Assembly (NCBI GenBank): GCA_024138015.1
Contig: JAMXBB010000008.1
Location: forward strand, 40,596,590 to 40,660,589
Reading direction: 5' to 3'
Source of the DNA: Lumnitzera littorea
Lineage: Eukaryota > Streptophyta > Magnoliopsida > Myrtales > Combretaceae
DNA: 64,000 bases
The position numbers and the translations under genes were made by a program. This document shows positions 22,794 through 35,005 of the stretch, piece by piece (position 1 is the stretch's first letter; every line of letters begins with the position of its first letter). The notes beneath the pieces were generated by a model that saw nothing but the letters and a program-made list of their open reading frames with translations, had not been told where the DNA came from and made no database searches.

Positions 22794-24473
22794 GAGGTTT
22801 TTGTATCATGGATACACACGTAATATGAAAATTTTAGGCCATCCTACTAGGCCTCCCTTAGGGTTATGATATAGAGTATGGAAATTTCTGAAATGCAAGG
22901 TAAGTTTATGATGAGTTAAATAGTAAGTTGTAGTAATGGCCAAAGAGTCAAAAACTATGTCGGAAAAAAAATCAAAATGTACTTTGAAAATAAATAATTT
23001 AATTATGCTAAAAATGGGCTTTGAGTTAAAAAGTAGTTGATATTGGAACTTTATAACTATATTGAAGTCAGAATGTAAGTCATAAACTTCTTAAGCAAAA
23101 AACCTAACTTAATAATGAAATAACTAAAAATTAGATAAATAACTAACGAACCTACTTATATTAGAATGTAAACCTACTTAATAATGAAAATAAGTTCTTA
23201 TTTAATATGTGAATTTAAAACTGAAGTTGTGTATTACTTTCTAAGGATTATTAATGAAGATCATGAATGCAATGTATAAGAGCATGTAACATTACGTTCA
23301 AGTAAGTTAAGATCAATACTTAATAGCATATCAAAGCATTATATCAAGATACTTAGAGGAATAAGAGTGCTTGTTTGTGATTGTTACTAAATCATTTGTG
23401 CATGTGCTATGTATGTGCTTAGGTACTGATTGTTGATTGGGAGTTAAACTCTAAGTGTTGTTTTCTGCTTGAACATATATCATATATTGCGTGTATGAAC
23501 TTAGTTACTCACCTAATAATCTAGAATAATCTTTAGTTAACTAAAGATCTAACCCGACATTCACAATAACTAATAAGGGTAATGATTAGGTTACCAGACT
23601 AAATACCGATGTATTCATTAAGAATAGTAGAAATAGTCCTTTTTCCCACAGTTAGTTGAACTAAGTGACAGTAGAAGGGGTTAGGCAAGATTAGGATCTG
23701 TAGTTCGAATCTGTTTAGAGAGGAGGGTGCTTTCCATTATACAAGCCTAAATTTAATTTGATAGTGTTGCTTTGAAAATCCTCGAAATCTAGGTTACAAT
23801 AGACGAAATTACTCTAGAATCACTTCACAATGAACCAATTAAATATTGTGAGATACTATATCATTTGTCTATTGTATTTGCATTTAATAAATGATTGAAC
23901 AACCATGTTTGTAATGTATTCTTACAACTTTATCCCTTCTTACTGAGCTAGTTGAGCTCACATCCCAATAGATTGTTTTGCAAATGTAGAGTAGTACCAA
24001 AAGATGTCTCATTTTAGTTATCCTCAACTTAGTTCGGATAGGTTGGGGAGTGAAGTTGTGAAGTCTAATGAATGGATCGAAGCTCATGACATTTTTGTTT
24101 TGCTTTTGTGGAAGGATCATAAAGTTTTCCTAGGAAGCCTAATAGTTTTTGCTGGCTCATTACTATATTTATATGTGTGATATAGTCCTCCTATAGAGAT
24201 GTATAGTTTCTTTAAAAACTAAGAAACTTTTGATGTATATAAGTTTATGTGTAAGAACTAGTTTATTTGTAAATACAAGAAAATGTATTTTATAAAATGT
24301 TACTCTACAGGTCTTATATACCACAAGTGTTCACTTGATTGCTTCAAAACTTGTTGAGTCATCGTTCACTTTATATGGACTATACCTATGTTAACAGCTA
24401 ATGAGGGTAACTTCTTGCTTAAGTTGGTTTACATGGTAGGACTGTTACGACTACTTAAGTTTAAGGCATGACA
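22794..24473 (+). repeat. LTR-like tract 2 (tentative)
   Basis: It contains 'cttactgagctagttgagct' near 23,938, the same kind of motif as in the preceding tract, and ends 'aaggcatgaca' at 24,473, like the terminus of Tekay/Del LTRs. There is no start boundary and no internal region. Several short ORFs inside it look like noise. Confidence 0.3.
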
Positions 24474-25256
24474 TTAGAATAACAAAATCGCTTTGCTACA
24501 AGATGATGTTAGCATTGCTTTAACAGATTTCTCCCACTCGTAAAGGAAGTTAAGCATGTACATCATCACCAATGTTGACTCCACATTAATGAAAAGACAA
24601 AACAACATATATTTGTACCAATGGTATTTAGTTATAACCACTACTTTGAAGAGCTGAAAAGTACTAATTATTGGAGGAATCCTTATCAAGTACAAACATA
24701 TCTTCTTAATGTACTTTCAACCTAAGCTTTAGGTTATGTATCATCTAATGAAGTTTCTTATGAACACTCCAATATTTTCATCGAGCATCTCTATCAACTA
24801 TTTCCCACTAGCAATCAACCATAACACTATCGATTTACCAATTTCAATATTTTTAACTAATTTACTAAAGCTTCGTAATCAACTAATTTATAATACATAT
24901 TGCTGACACTTCACTACCATACATTAACATATTAAGAGTAGGAAAATGGTAATAATCTAATTTGAAGACCATATTTTTAATGATATTATGCTTATTGAGT
25001 TATGGAAGCATCAAACAAAAGAAAATTGTTCTATATATGCAACAAATATAATTCACACTTACAGAAAACATCACTTAGATGGGAACATGAGCTATCCCGA
25101 CAATATTATGCTCCGATACCTTTAGATGAATGTCTACCATTTGTCAATGGAAAAATATATGGTTCGCAATTTTTTTAGGTAAAATATTATGGTAAAATAA
25201 CTTTTTGAAGCAATTTTTTCTTTCTAAATGTAATAAGTTAGTCACTCCAAAAAGGT

Positions 25257-25301
<45 letters not shown>

Positions 25302-28300
25302 CTATTGCAAGCTAATGCCTCTAAGAGATCTTTACATTGATCCAATATTTACAATTTAACACTCATACAGCTTGTTGACTTAAGGAGAATGGTTTTTCCA
25401 TTTATGCATTATACCTTATGGCCTATTACATGAAGCCAACTTAAATCGTCTTAAACTCAATCAAGAGGTATTAACTAACCACACGCATCACCTTATGAGC
25501 TAGCTTTTTTAGGAGCGTATTAAATAGCTCTTTCTTTGCTTTGCCTTACTTGCAACAAGCTTGATTTTTAACTATCATTTTTCTATACGGAGTGGATAAA
25601 TCATCACCTCAATGTAAAGATGAGGGAACGAATTCTCTTTTTCGAAAGTAAGGCTATACATCTAATAGCTATTCTTTTTAATGGAAGGAAGAAGGCAAGT
25701 CCCTTGGTGCGAAAGATTTTTTTTTTTTTTTAATAGCAAAATCAAGAGTTGCTTCATTCTTTGCCTTATAATTGCCATTCAATGGGAATATTTATTACAC
25801 AAAAATAAGCACACAAATCAAGCCTTTTAAGATAGCTAAAATTGCCCCTATAAGTCATCTAATGGGGTAGTTAAACTATTGGAGTGGTCAAAACATGCAC
25901 CTTTTGTGTAGAGTGTTGTAATAAGTCTTAGAGATGGCAAAAACCATCCAAATAGATATGTACTTTGGTATATGGCTTTTGGAGCAGTTAAAACTACCAA
26001 CCGCCCTAGTAGATACTTGATAGGGCAACTACAATTGCTCTTATAAGTCCTATCAAGCAATTGGAAATACCTAATAGGCAAGTATTGGTAACACCATATA
26101 AATGCCTAATGGAGCAGTCATAACTACCTTAAGAGGTATCTAGTCATTTTTTTTTTCAATTATTTCTTATATCTTCTACCTTTCATTTCATAAAATTTCT
26201 TTTTAGTTAAATTGTTTATGCATGAAATATTGTTATCATTTATATAAAATTGGAAATAGATAATTACATTGAAACTCCTATAAACTTTAATATTATATAA
26301 GTCATATAAATATATGGTAATGTATTAAGTCAAGAAATATACAATCATAGCTATCCAATAAATTCTACAATTTAATGGGCTATTAGATAAAACCCATATT
26401 TTATTAGAAGAAATTAAACTGATAAAGACTAGTAAACTTATGCTACAAGTGAAGACTAGCACTTTAAAGTGTTAGGAGTACTAGAAGCATGACCTCAGGA
26501 TCTTCTACTTAACTTTTTATAACCATGAGAAAAGCTGCTATATAATAACAATGCATGAAAAGATTAGTCATAACAAAAAACCAAGGAAACTCATATGTGA
26601 ATTATATCATTTAAGATTCGCAGCAGATCAAACTTCTATAGTCCATTTGGAGAAATATATCTGAGAGTTCAAACAACCAAATAAGCATTGTGGTTATAGT
26701 TATAATTATTAGATACATAATTTCCCTCCATAGAAAGATCAAATGATAAGGCATGATGAAACATATGCAAGCAATAGATTCTTAAAGGTGGCTAAAGGAA
26801 GCTAGCTCATAATTGTACAAAAGTTGTTAATCATGATATTAAGAAACCTTTTCAAACAAATATGTACTAAATTTACCTACACATACCAATGGTTTCAAAT
26901 AAAATGGCAAAACCTTAAGATTCTTTCAATAGAAGCAGAAGATATAAGAAAAAGTATTCCAAAGCATAAAGAAGCTCTACTCCATCCAACTACTTTTTAT
27001 GTCTTTTCTCTATTTCCATTAGCACTATTTTTTATCATAATATAACTAAGTCCAATATCATATATACCAAATATTTATAAACACAAATTAACTAATTTAT
27101 AACATTAAAAACTGTGTTAAACTCAAGTCTATGGTGTGAACACATTTAATATATGTTTGTTATGTCATGTTTGTATGGTTTTAGTAGCTAAGCAAAACAC
27201 AAGAGCTTAAGAATACTAAGATCCTAAGGTAAATGATTTTCTTTTTTTATCATTTTATTTAAAGTGATGATTGGTTATTATGTTGCAGGATATGAGATTA
27301 ATATCCCTATAAATGGGAACTTTCTAAGAGTAACATGGGAGATCACATAAACCTCACTCTTATCTACAGCCTCAATTCCTTTTTCAACAAATAATTGACA
27401 AGAATAAATTCCTCTCTATATTACTTGCATGATTAATCCAATATATGTGAAAGAGCATATTAGTACATCTCAATTACAATTATCATCAAGGAAGTAAAGG
27501 ATATAAGATACTATTAGTACCATTTGAAAGTTGGTCACATAAACATTTAGCGGAGCCTACTAAATTTGCATTTAGCAATCTTAAGAGAAGGTACATCATA
27601 GAATAACTTTCATTTCTGTTCATAAGGAAGCTGAATGTAACTTTATATATATGTGAATAATGGTATATTTCTTAGTTATGAGTTGTCTTTTGAGAAGGAA
27701 GGGCAACACCTTCTTTATAAAACTTTCAGTGGCCTATGATCATTAAGAAAGTCTCACTACGTATTAATAAATAGCCAAATTTCAAGGATAATTGAAAAAA
27801 TATGGAAATCTACCTTAATGAAATGATTAGAAATACAAAAAATGAAACGAAAGGAACCAATCTTTGTAAACCTATTGAAGAGGACCAAATTCTTTGATGT
27901 CATGCTTGCTGGTTGGGACCATATTCATACTAATACTTTTTAACAGTTGAATGACATCTTTGAATACCTTATACTAATCCTTCAATTACCATTCCTATAT
28001 ATCAAAAAGGAGAAATGATAGGTTATTTGCTGTACTAAGTGGTTCATCATTGACAAATGAATGATTCATACTCCTTTTATCTGTTTTCTTTTTGGAAAGA
28101 GGTCAAATCATGATTCCCCATTTGAAGACTATGACTAAAGCCTCTTCTTTATCATTGAAACAAAAATAATATTAGAAGGAAAATGGACTATATAAGATGA
28201 ATCATGTAATCCTCTAAACATAGCTTCATATAGTAGATAAAATAAATCTGCTTCCCATTTATGACTCACTAAGAATGTTCCATATCCTAGAGTTATTGTA

Positions 28301-29925
28301 TTTAAAAGTTTGATTCAATATAAATAATTTTTTCTAAGTTATGGTAATGGCAAACAAAAAGTAGTTGAAAAAAAAAAAAAACAGAGAAAGTCACCTACAA
28401 TATAAGACCTTCAATGAAGCAGTATAGTTCATCATAATTGGAAGAATATAAGAGTATATATAGTATATAATATTAGTTGAAACTACATAGATATGTAAAG
28501 GAAATAACCATAAGAAATCAACTAATATGGTGCCATGCATTTTCATCATAATTCTTAATTTCTGTTGCTTTTTATAAGCAAGTGATGTTAGCACCATTAG
28601 TCTTAATTTAGTTTCATAAAAGGGCATTTCCTTAACAAATCTAATGGCATCTTTGTATGTGGCCTTACCAAAAATTGGAGGTAGGTATTTGATACTTGCA
28701 AATTTTTAAGTGTTTTTGATATATCATAAGAATTGACCTTCTTTAAATTGTTGAAAAGGGATGCAATTGGATAAATAAGCAATTCATTATGAAAATATCA
28801 TATCTAACAAACAGTGAAGCCTAGAAGCTTTTACTTATCATTAGTAATAACGATGAGACTATGTTAAATAAGTAGGAATATCCTTACCTTAAAATGATGT
28901 ACATTGCTGCTGCAAATACCAAGGGCTTAGTGAAAATTTAAACATCATGAGTACCTGAAATTATACATGCAATTAAATCAAGTTGCTTCTCTTGGGATGT
29001 AAAACTTAAAATTAACTTTTCACCCGCTATTCAAAAAGCATAGTAGAAACTTACATAATACTAAGATACATGCTTAAACTATATGAATTCCTGGTTTAAA
29101 CTCAATATATTCCAATCTTGATTCTCATTATCAAGACATACATGAAAAATATGACAAGTTTAATTTCCATATTGAAATGAATGTAAAACGTTAAGGCCTT
29201 TTTCAAGTGATTAAGAACAAGTCCCTAATATGAAAATTATTACTTAGCCCTAGGTAATAGCCGAGTTAAACCCATAAATTGCTCCCTAAACTTTAGAAAT
29301 TTTTGAAAAATTTCATGAAAATTATTACATTCTTTTTAAAAAAAAAAATTTATATAGTTTTTTTATAATCTCTATGCTTAAAATGGCGTGCATTGAGTAA
29401 AATCTTTAATCCACCATCGGTACCAATAAATGGCTACTTCTAGTTGCTACCTACACAAGTACATATACCTCGATCACATCTATGGTTTATGCATAAGAGA
29501 TAGCTAGTCCAATTGTGAAGAAGGCTCTCATCTCTTGCAAGTAAAGAAAATAATCAATAGGGGAAAAAAGAGATGAGATTAATAGTTTACATAGACATAT
29601 TAAGGGAATCAATATTTGAACATTAAGTTAATACAGTTTTAATTAATTTTATTTGTTCTTTTTATTTTAATGCTTTGTTAGTTGTTTATTTTAATTAGAA
29701 TAGTTCAGTTTAGTTTTGTTGTTTGTAGGTTTCACAAGAGATTGAAATTGGTTGATGGGATTGACTCTTAAGCATTTAGGCTTGATCCACGATCAAAGGT
29801 ACTTGCAAAAATACATTGGAATTTGGTGTACCATGAATACTCCAATGCTCAAGTCAGACTTTGATGAAAAAGTAGTAGAGTGATAAGTATGTAAGTGAAG
29901 TCCTCATACTCAACGAACTCATCCT
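24474..29925. other. Long gene-free AT-rich stretch
   Basis: No gene was recognised in 5.4 kb. It holds the (AT)n microsatellite at 25,262-25,299. A tract at about 25,305-25,390 resembles 12,853-12,925. A block at about 25,842-26,130 has recurring words such as 'ggagcagttaaaactacc', 'ggggtagttaaactattgg' and 'ggagcagtcataactacc'. The short ORFs here have no recognisable domain. Confidence 0.55.
25262..25299. repeat. (AT)n microsatellite
   Basis: About 19 uninterrupted AT units; probably length-variable. Confidence 0.95.
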
Positions 29926-30244
29926 TAGAGGTGTGTACAAATAAGCTTTAGCCTATGAGTTAACCCGTTTAACCTGCTTAAAAAGTGGGTTAAGATTGAG
30001 TTTTTTTTACCTGTTTAAAAAGTGAGCTAATTCACAGGCCGAAGTAAACCGATTTAGACTAGCCTGTTTAGTCCACTTATACCTTTGACTCAGGATTAAG
30101 CCCATTTAATTTGTTTCAAAAGTATGTTAGGGTCGAGTTTTTCAATATGTTTAGAAAGTGAACTAAACAAACTCAATCCATTTAACCTACGGACCAAAGT
30201 GAGTTGAGCTAGATTTATCCGTTTAACTCACTTACACGCCTCTA
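29926..30244. mobile_element. hAT-like MITE, family B copy 1 (about 320 bp)
   Basis: It starts 'tagaggtgtgtacaa' and ends 'cttacacgcctcta', an inverted pair matching the widespread plant MITE ends of the type 'tagaggtgtgcaaa'. The interior repeats the words 'tttaacctgcttaaaaagtg' and 'ctgtttaaaaagtgagct'. Flanks read 'ctcatcct' and 'ctcaatccct', a possible 8-bp target duplication with an indel, which would fit the hAT superfamily. Confidence 0.7.
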
Positions 30245-31619
30245 CTCAATCCCTAGTTACAGGTGATGGGGTTGAGATTCTTTAGATAATCATATCTAGA
30301 GTTAAATCTTCTCATATAAGAAAATATATTTAGTTGAATAGATATACATCTTCTAGAAGTCATAGTATATCTTTATAAGGATTTTCTATAGATATGAGTG
30401 ACTTCGTATTTATTCTGACTTGGTTAAAGAGTCAAAGTCCTCATAAGCTCAGGAGAGCCTTCTTTAATGAGATAAGCTTGGGCTAAAGACAACTTCATGG
30501 AGTAGTGTAGAGTACCTAGATGAAGAATAAGGATATTTTAAAGAATGTCGACCTAAGCTAGGGGAGCTAAGTCTTTGTGAGCTTAGAGGAGCTCTTGTCA
30601 ATGCAATGCTACTAAGGGCCCAACCTAAGGCAGTCTAGGTTGAGTTAGATCAACTCACTTAAAGGTGGTGTAGCATTCTGAAGTAGGTGAGTGCTAAAGC
30701 ACGACTTGAGGGTAGGTTAGCGACTCCTGGCAACGACTTGGTATTAGGTTAGGTTAGCCTAGTTATGTTAAGCCCACATTGATCTAGGACTTCCTTTTCA
30801 TTCAAAGAGTAAGAGTTGGGTTGAATTAGGCTAAGCACAAAATTACCTATCAACAATTTTGATTTAGCTTAGCCATTTTTAATAATTGAACTTGGATTGT
30901 TAAGTTAGACAACGGAAATAGGGGAAAGTACTAGTAATTAATATTATATTAGTCCTGTAGAATTAACGCTCCTTATTCTTATCCGCTATATAATAAAGTT
31001 GATGGTGCACTTGCCTCCATTGGTTTGGCTCCAAAAATTTGGGAATTGATACTGAAGGTTAAATATGAGCGGGACATAATACCCTACTCACTATATATGA
31101 CTTGCTCGGCTCTATTAGTAAATATATATTTTATTATTAAAAGAATTATAATTAAAATTTATAAATATTGGCAATAAAGGTTATTAACTTTCATTACCCA
31201 TTATTGACGACAAAACAACCTAGGCATTATTTCCATCATCTATTATTGCATATCTGATGTAATATAATTGCTTTAAATAAGAAAGTTGCGTGAAACTAAT
31301 TAATTTATATTTTTATCACCAAAGAATGAATTTAACCATATCTTTTCACTCGTCTAGTTAAAATCCATTAAATAACCGTATAAAATTGGTTTGCATCAAT
31401 CGACGTTACTTTAAGGAACAGAATAAAATTGTCTGTTCTTATATTCATTTTTAGTTTTCTCTTAAAATTGTTTGGAGATTCAATGTTGTTCAAACATAAC
31501 ATTCTCTACCTCACTAAATATATTTTATTAATGTGATTGACAAATTATCAATGGACTTTTTATTCCTCGTACAGGCCCAGCGCGAGAAATTAGTCAGGGT
31601 TGAAATTGTTGACTAAGCC
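30245..31619. other. Intergenic DNA
   Basis: No gene. The part at 30,420-30,790 is rich in 'ctaagct', 'gagctta' and 'ggttag' words and looks like a decayed repeat of unknown type. Confidence 0.5.
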
Positions 31620-31808
31620 TTGCATTAACACTTCATCTATAGTTTGTAAAGATTAATAAGTAACATATAAATATTAATAAAATTTTAATATATAAAAATA
31701 TAATTAGTCTATTTTAGAAAAATATATTCACTCATTATTATATGTCAAAATTTTATTAATATTTATATATTACTCATTGATCCATATGATATGTCAGTGC
31801 TATTACAT
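31620..31808. mobile_element. Foldback MITE (about 190 bp)
   Basis: The arm near 31,658-31,690 ('ataaatattaataaaatttt') is inverted at about 31,749-31,780, with the match extending outward imperfectly toward 31,630 and 31,808 ('attaacacttcat' against 'agcactgacat'). The loop is short. It is non-coding. Confidence 0.6.
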
Positions 31809-31966
31809 TTTTTTTTTCTTCGAGATAAATCACCTAAAATTAAATAAGTACCATATATATGTATTTATCAAGACTATTGTAAGCTATTAACGTAAACACG
31901 ATCTCTCCATAGGATGTATCAAGTTTGAATCATCTTTCCACTTAGCCCGAGTTATAATATAGTTTG

Positions 31967-31968
<2 letters not shown>

Positions 31969-32005
<37 letters not shown>
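31969..32005. repeat. (AT)n microsatellite
   Basis: About 18 units. It produces an artefactual YIYIYI stretch in a minus-strand ORF. Confidence 0.95.
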
Positions 32006-32964
32006 AAGTATTTCCAATCTGTTGTTATTATTTGCTCATAATGAATTTCACAAAATCTTAAATAATTCAAATGATAAATATTAGATTCGTTGTCGGAATT
32101 TAAAAGTGTAAAACTTGTTAGATCTTTTTGGGAAAAAAAAAAAACTCTTATTAAATCTAGTGTGATTTTACGTTTACTGATTAAGACCGTGCCTTTCACT
32201 TTTGAGATGAGATTTCGATTGAATTTTATGAGATAGATCACTTAATTAAATAGGAGTAAAATGAGTCTACATGGTTTTCAACCCATATATTATTGCTTAT
32301 ATCCACAATTAACTAATTTAATAGCTTAAACTAACAATATGTAGTCGTCACATACAATTTAGCTGCTAAGATAGAATTTACAAGATAATAGTCACTCTTG
32401 CCTCCTATAGGAGTCTAGGCAATTCTCAATCGCATTGTGGCTGATCATCTCGATCTAACTACTCATTAAGGTATTGTTTCACCAACCAGCTGCCAATAGG
32501 GTATTAATACATATTAAATTTCGATACTCATCATTGAGCTTTTTATTTTGTAACTTACTGAGTATTGGGGTGTAATATTTATGTATAAAATATTTTGAGT
32601 TGATACGTGGAACTTGGCTATGAAATGTAGTAAGGATTGATGAATCTTGAAAGATTATAATACCCCTCATGCAAACATTCAAAATTAAAATATCCATTAT
32701 GCTTACCACACCTCAAAAGTCTAAAGTTAAGGGGGCATGAACATGCTCTTATCTTATCTTTTCCCGGTCAAATTCAATCATGTGGTACGTTACATTATGA
32801 CTTACAACTAAAATTCATAAAATATGAGCCCACGTCTCAACAATCACACGTTACACTTCAATTAACAACGAACATGTTGCATGTTTCATTCTCCTAATGC
32901 AACACCAAATTTTATGTTAAGAATAATTAAATTTTGCTTCTTTTAAAACAATTTAAGTCTCTTC
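32006..32964. promoter_or_regulatory. Upstream region of the RopGEF gene
   Basis: Non-coding and AT-rich. It presumably contains the promoter and distal regulatory sequence of the downstream gene. I could not assign specific factor sites. Confidence 0.4.
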
Positions 32965-32971
32965 TATATAA
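32965..32971 (+). promoter_or_regulatory. Probable TATA box of the RopGEF gene
   Basis: 'tatataa' in the context 'cttctatataatgaac' lies 83-89 bases upstream of the leader ATG at 33,054 and would place the transcription start near 33,000. Confidence 0.5.
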
Positions 32972-32999
32972 TGAACAATGCCCAAAATCTGAGAAACAT

Positions 33000-33120
33000 T
33001 CTGAATCCTGAAGTTTAAGAAAAAGTTTCTAAAGACAAAGAAGCGTAACCTTCATGCCAAGGACTAGGAGGGAACTGTTTAGTATTTTCGGCACTTCAAA
33101 TTCGAATTTAACAACAAAAG
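33000..33120 (+). other. Probable RopGEF 5' leader exon with an overlapping uORF
   Basis: The exon ends at 33,120 in 'aacaaaag|gtaagt', a near-perfect donor. The matching acceptor 'ttgtttccag|g' at 33,854/33,855 leads directly into the main ATG. An ATG at 33,054 opens a frame (MPRTRRELFSIFGTSNSN...) that runs 67 nt to the donor. After splicing it would continue out of frame through the main start and stop at the TGA at about 33,884-33,886, giving about 32 codons. The leader cannot extend the RopGEF protein, because the phases do not match and an in-frame TGA (33,838-33,840) precedes the main ATG. Confidence 0.55.
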
Positions 33121-33855
33121 GTAAGTAAAGACTAAAGAGTGTAAGGACTTTAACTTTTTTTATTTTTATTTAATATTTTTGAAAATCATCCTTCATCTTT
33201 AGTTTGTAAATAGGATGTATTGTAACTTTTGTTATTTTTCATCTTTAACTTGTTTTTGGAATGTATTTTCATCCTATTTGGCGATGCTTTTTCTTTTATA
33301 ATTCAAAAAAAGAATATATTATGTTAACATAGTTCCACGTTCCAAGTGTGACACATAATTGCGTCTAATGCCTATTTTAGCATAATTATTTTCAGCAATT
33401 CAACAGAATAGGATTCCATTTTTTCCGTTTTTTTCTTAAGCTTGTCGTAGTTAAGCTTTACGAGTTTAAAGAGCCCATAGAAATCTAACCACAAACCCTT
33501 CAATATTTCGTCCTTGTACTAAAGAGTTATAACTATTGTATTATTACTTGTTATTCATATGTCACGAATTATGCAATTTATAGCTAAGTTCTCCAAAGTA
33601 TTTCTTTATGAAAGTAAAAATATATATATATATATATATAAAGAAATAAGTCATAAATAAATGGTTCTATTTATATATCACGTGCCATGCAATTATTTGA
33701 TGCTTATAGACCCGGTCCAAATGAACTTAACACTTTTTGCTTTTTCGTTATCAGGATTGAAATGCGGTACTGTAAGAAAAGCTTATATAATCCATGATCT
33801 AGACAGTTTTTACTTGCAGAAAAGGAACTTGCTAGCTTGAAATTTTGTTTCCAGG

Positions 33856-34972
33856 ATGGTTTCAGGAAGTCCTGATCCCAAAATGACCCCACTCACCAAA
33901 TTAATGACAGATTTTACTTCCATATGCAGGGTTGAGGAAACTTCAATTTCTAATCCTGCAATGAAACATTCCACTGTTTCTGAAGATAGCTGCCTGACAG
34001 GTTATCATCATCCTTCAAGTCCTGCATCTTCTGTAAACGATCAGCTGAGTCCGGCACACTCAACTACGAGTTGTGATTCCTTCACATTCAACTTTGGTTA
34101 TGGCGGTATGGAACCGGATGACAGCAACCACTCTAGTGAACCTTCTCCAATGGAATGGCCAGTTATGAAATCGCAGAGGCATAACCCGAGTATCGTGCTT
34201 TCCAGACTAGGAATTATGCAGCACATGTCTAGTGTAGATGAAAAGCTTGACTGTCTTGGCATAATCGATTCAGGTAGATGAAGTTACCCGAATGGTGCAA
34301 TGCTGTGTTCTTACATGGAAGAGATGTTGCTGTTTTTAAATGCTAATGGTTCTTTTTTGATTCTCGTCGCTAGAGATCGAGATGATGAAGGAGAGATTTG
34401 CGAAGCTTTTGCTAGGTGAAGACATGTCGGGTGGTGGGAAAGGGGTTTGCACTGCTTTAGCAATCTCAAATGCTATAACAAATCTTTATGGTAAGCTTGT
34501 TTCTTAATCCCTTAATTATAACAACTTTTGAAGAAAAATAGTATGAGTTTATGTTACTTCCTTTCCAGCTACTGTGTTTGGGCAGCACTTGAAGTTAGAA
34601 CCCTTGAAGCAAGATAAGAAGATCATGTGGAAAAGAGAAATGGAGTGTCTTCTATCAGTCTGTGACCATATGGTTGAATTTATCCCCACATCACCGGATT
34701 TACGGGACCGGAGTAAAATTTCAGTATGAATAGCTAGCTAAATGTGTTCAGATGGTATCTGTTGTGGTTATTTTGACAATTTCTTGCTAACAATTGTAAT
34801 GTCTTTCAGGTGATGACAACTAGACCAAGATCAGACATTCACATTAACCTTCCGGCTTTGCAAAAACTCGACGCGTTGCTTCTAGTAAGTCCGAATTCAT
34901 CGACTTCATTGTCTTAAAGAATGAATTATATCAACCACACTCCGAACTTGTAGTCCAGACTTTGAGGAAAAG

Positions 34973-35005
<33 letters not shown>

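Noticed and set aside
31942..32241. 99-codon minus-strand ORF
   Set aside because: It includes a YIYIYI run from an AT microsatellite and is otherwise AT-rich noise.
33054..33120. Upstream ATG as the true RopGEF start (MPRTRRELFSIF...)
   Set aside because: Splicing to 33,854 or to the alternative acceptor near 33,820 puts it out of frame with the PRONE-containing frame and reaches a stop within a few codons. It is kept only as a uORF.
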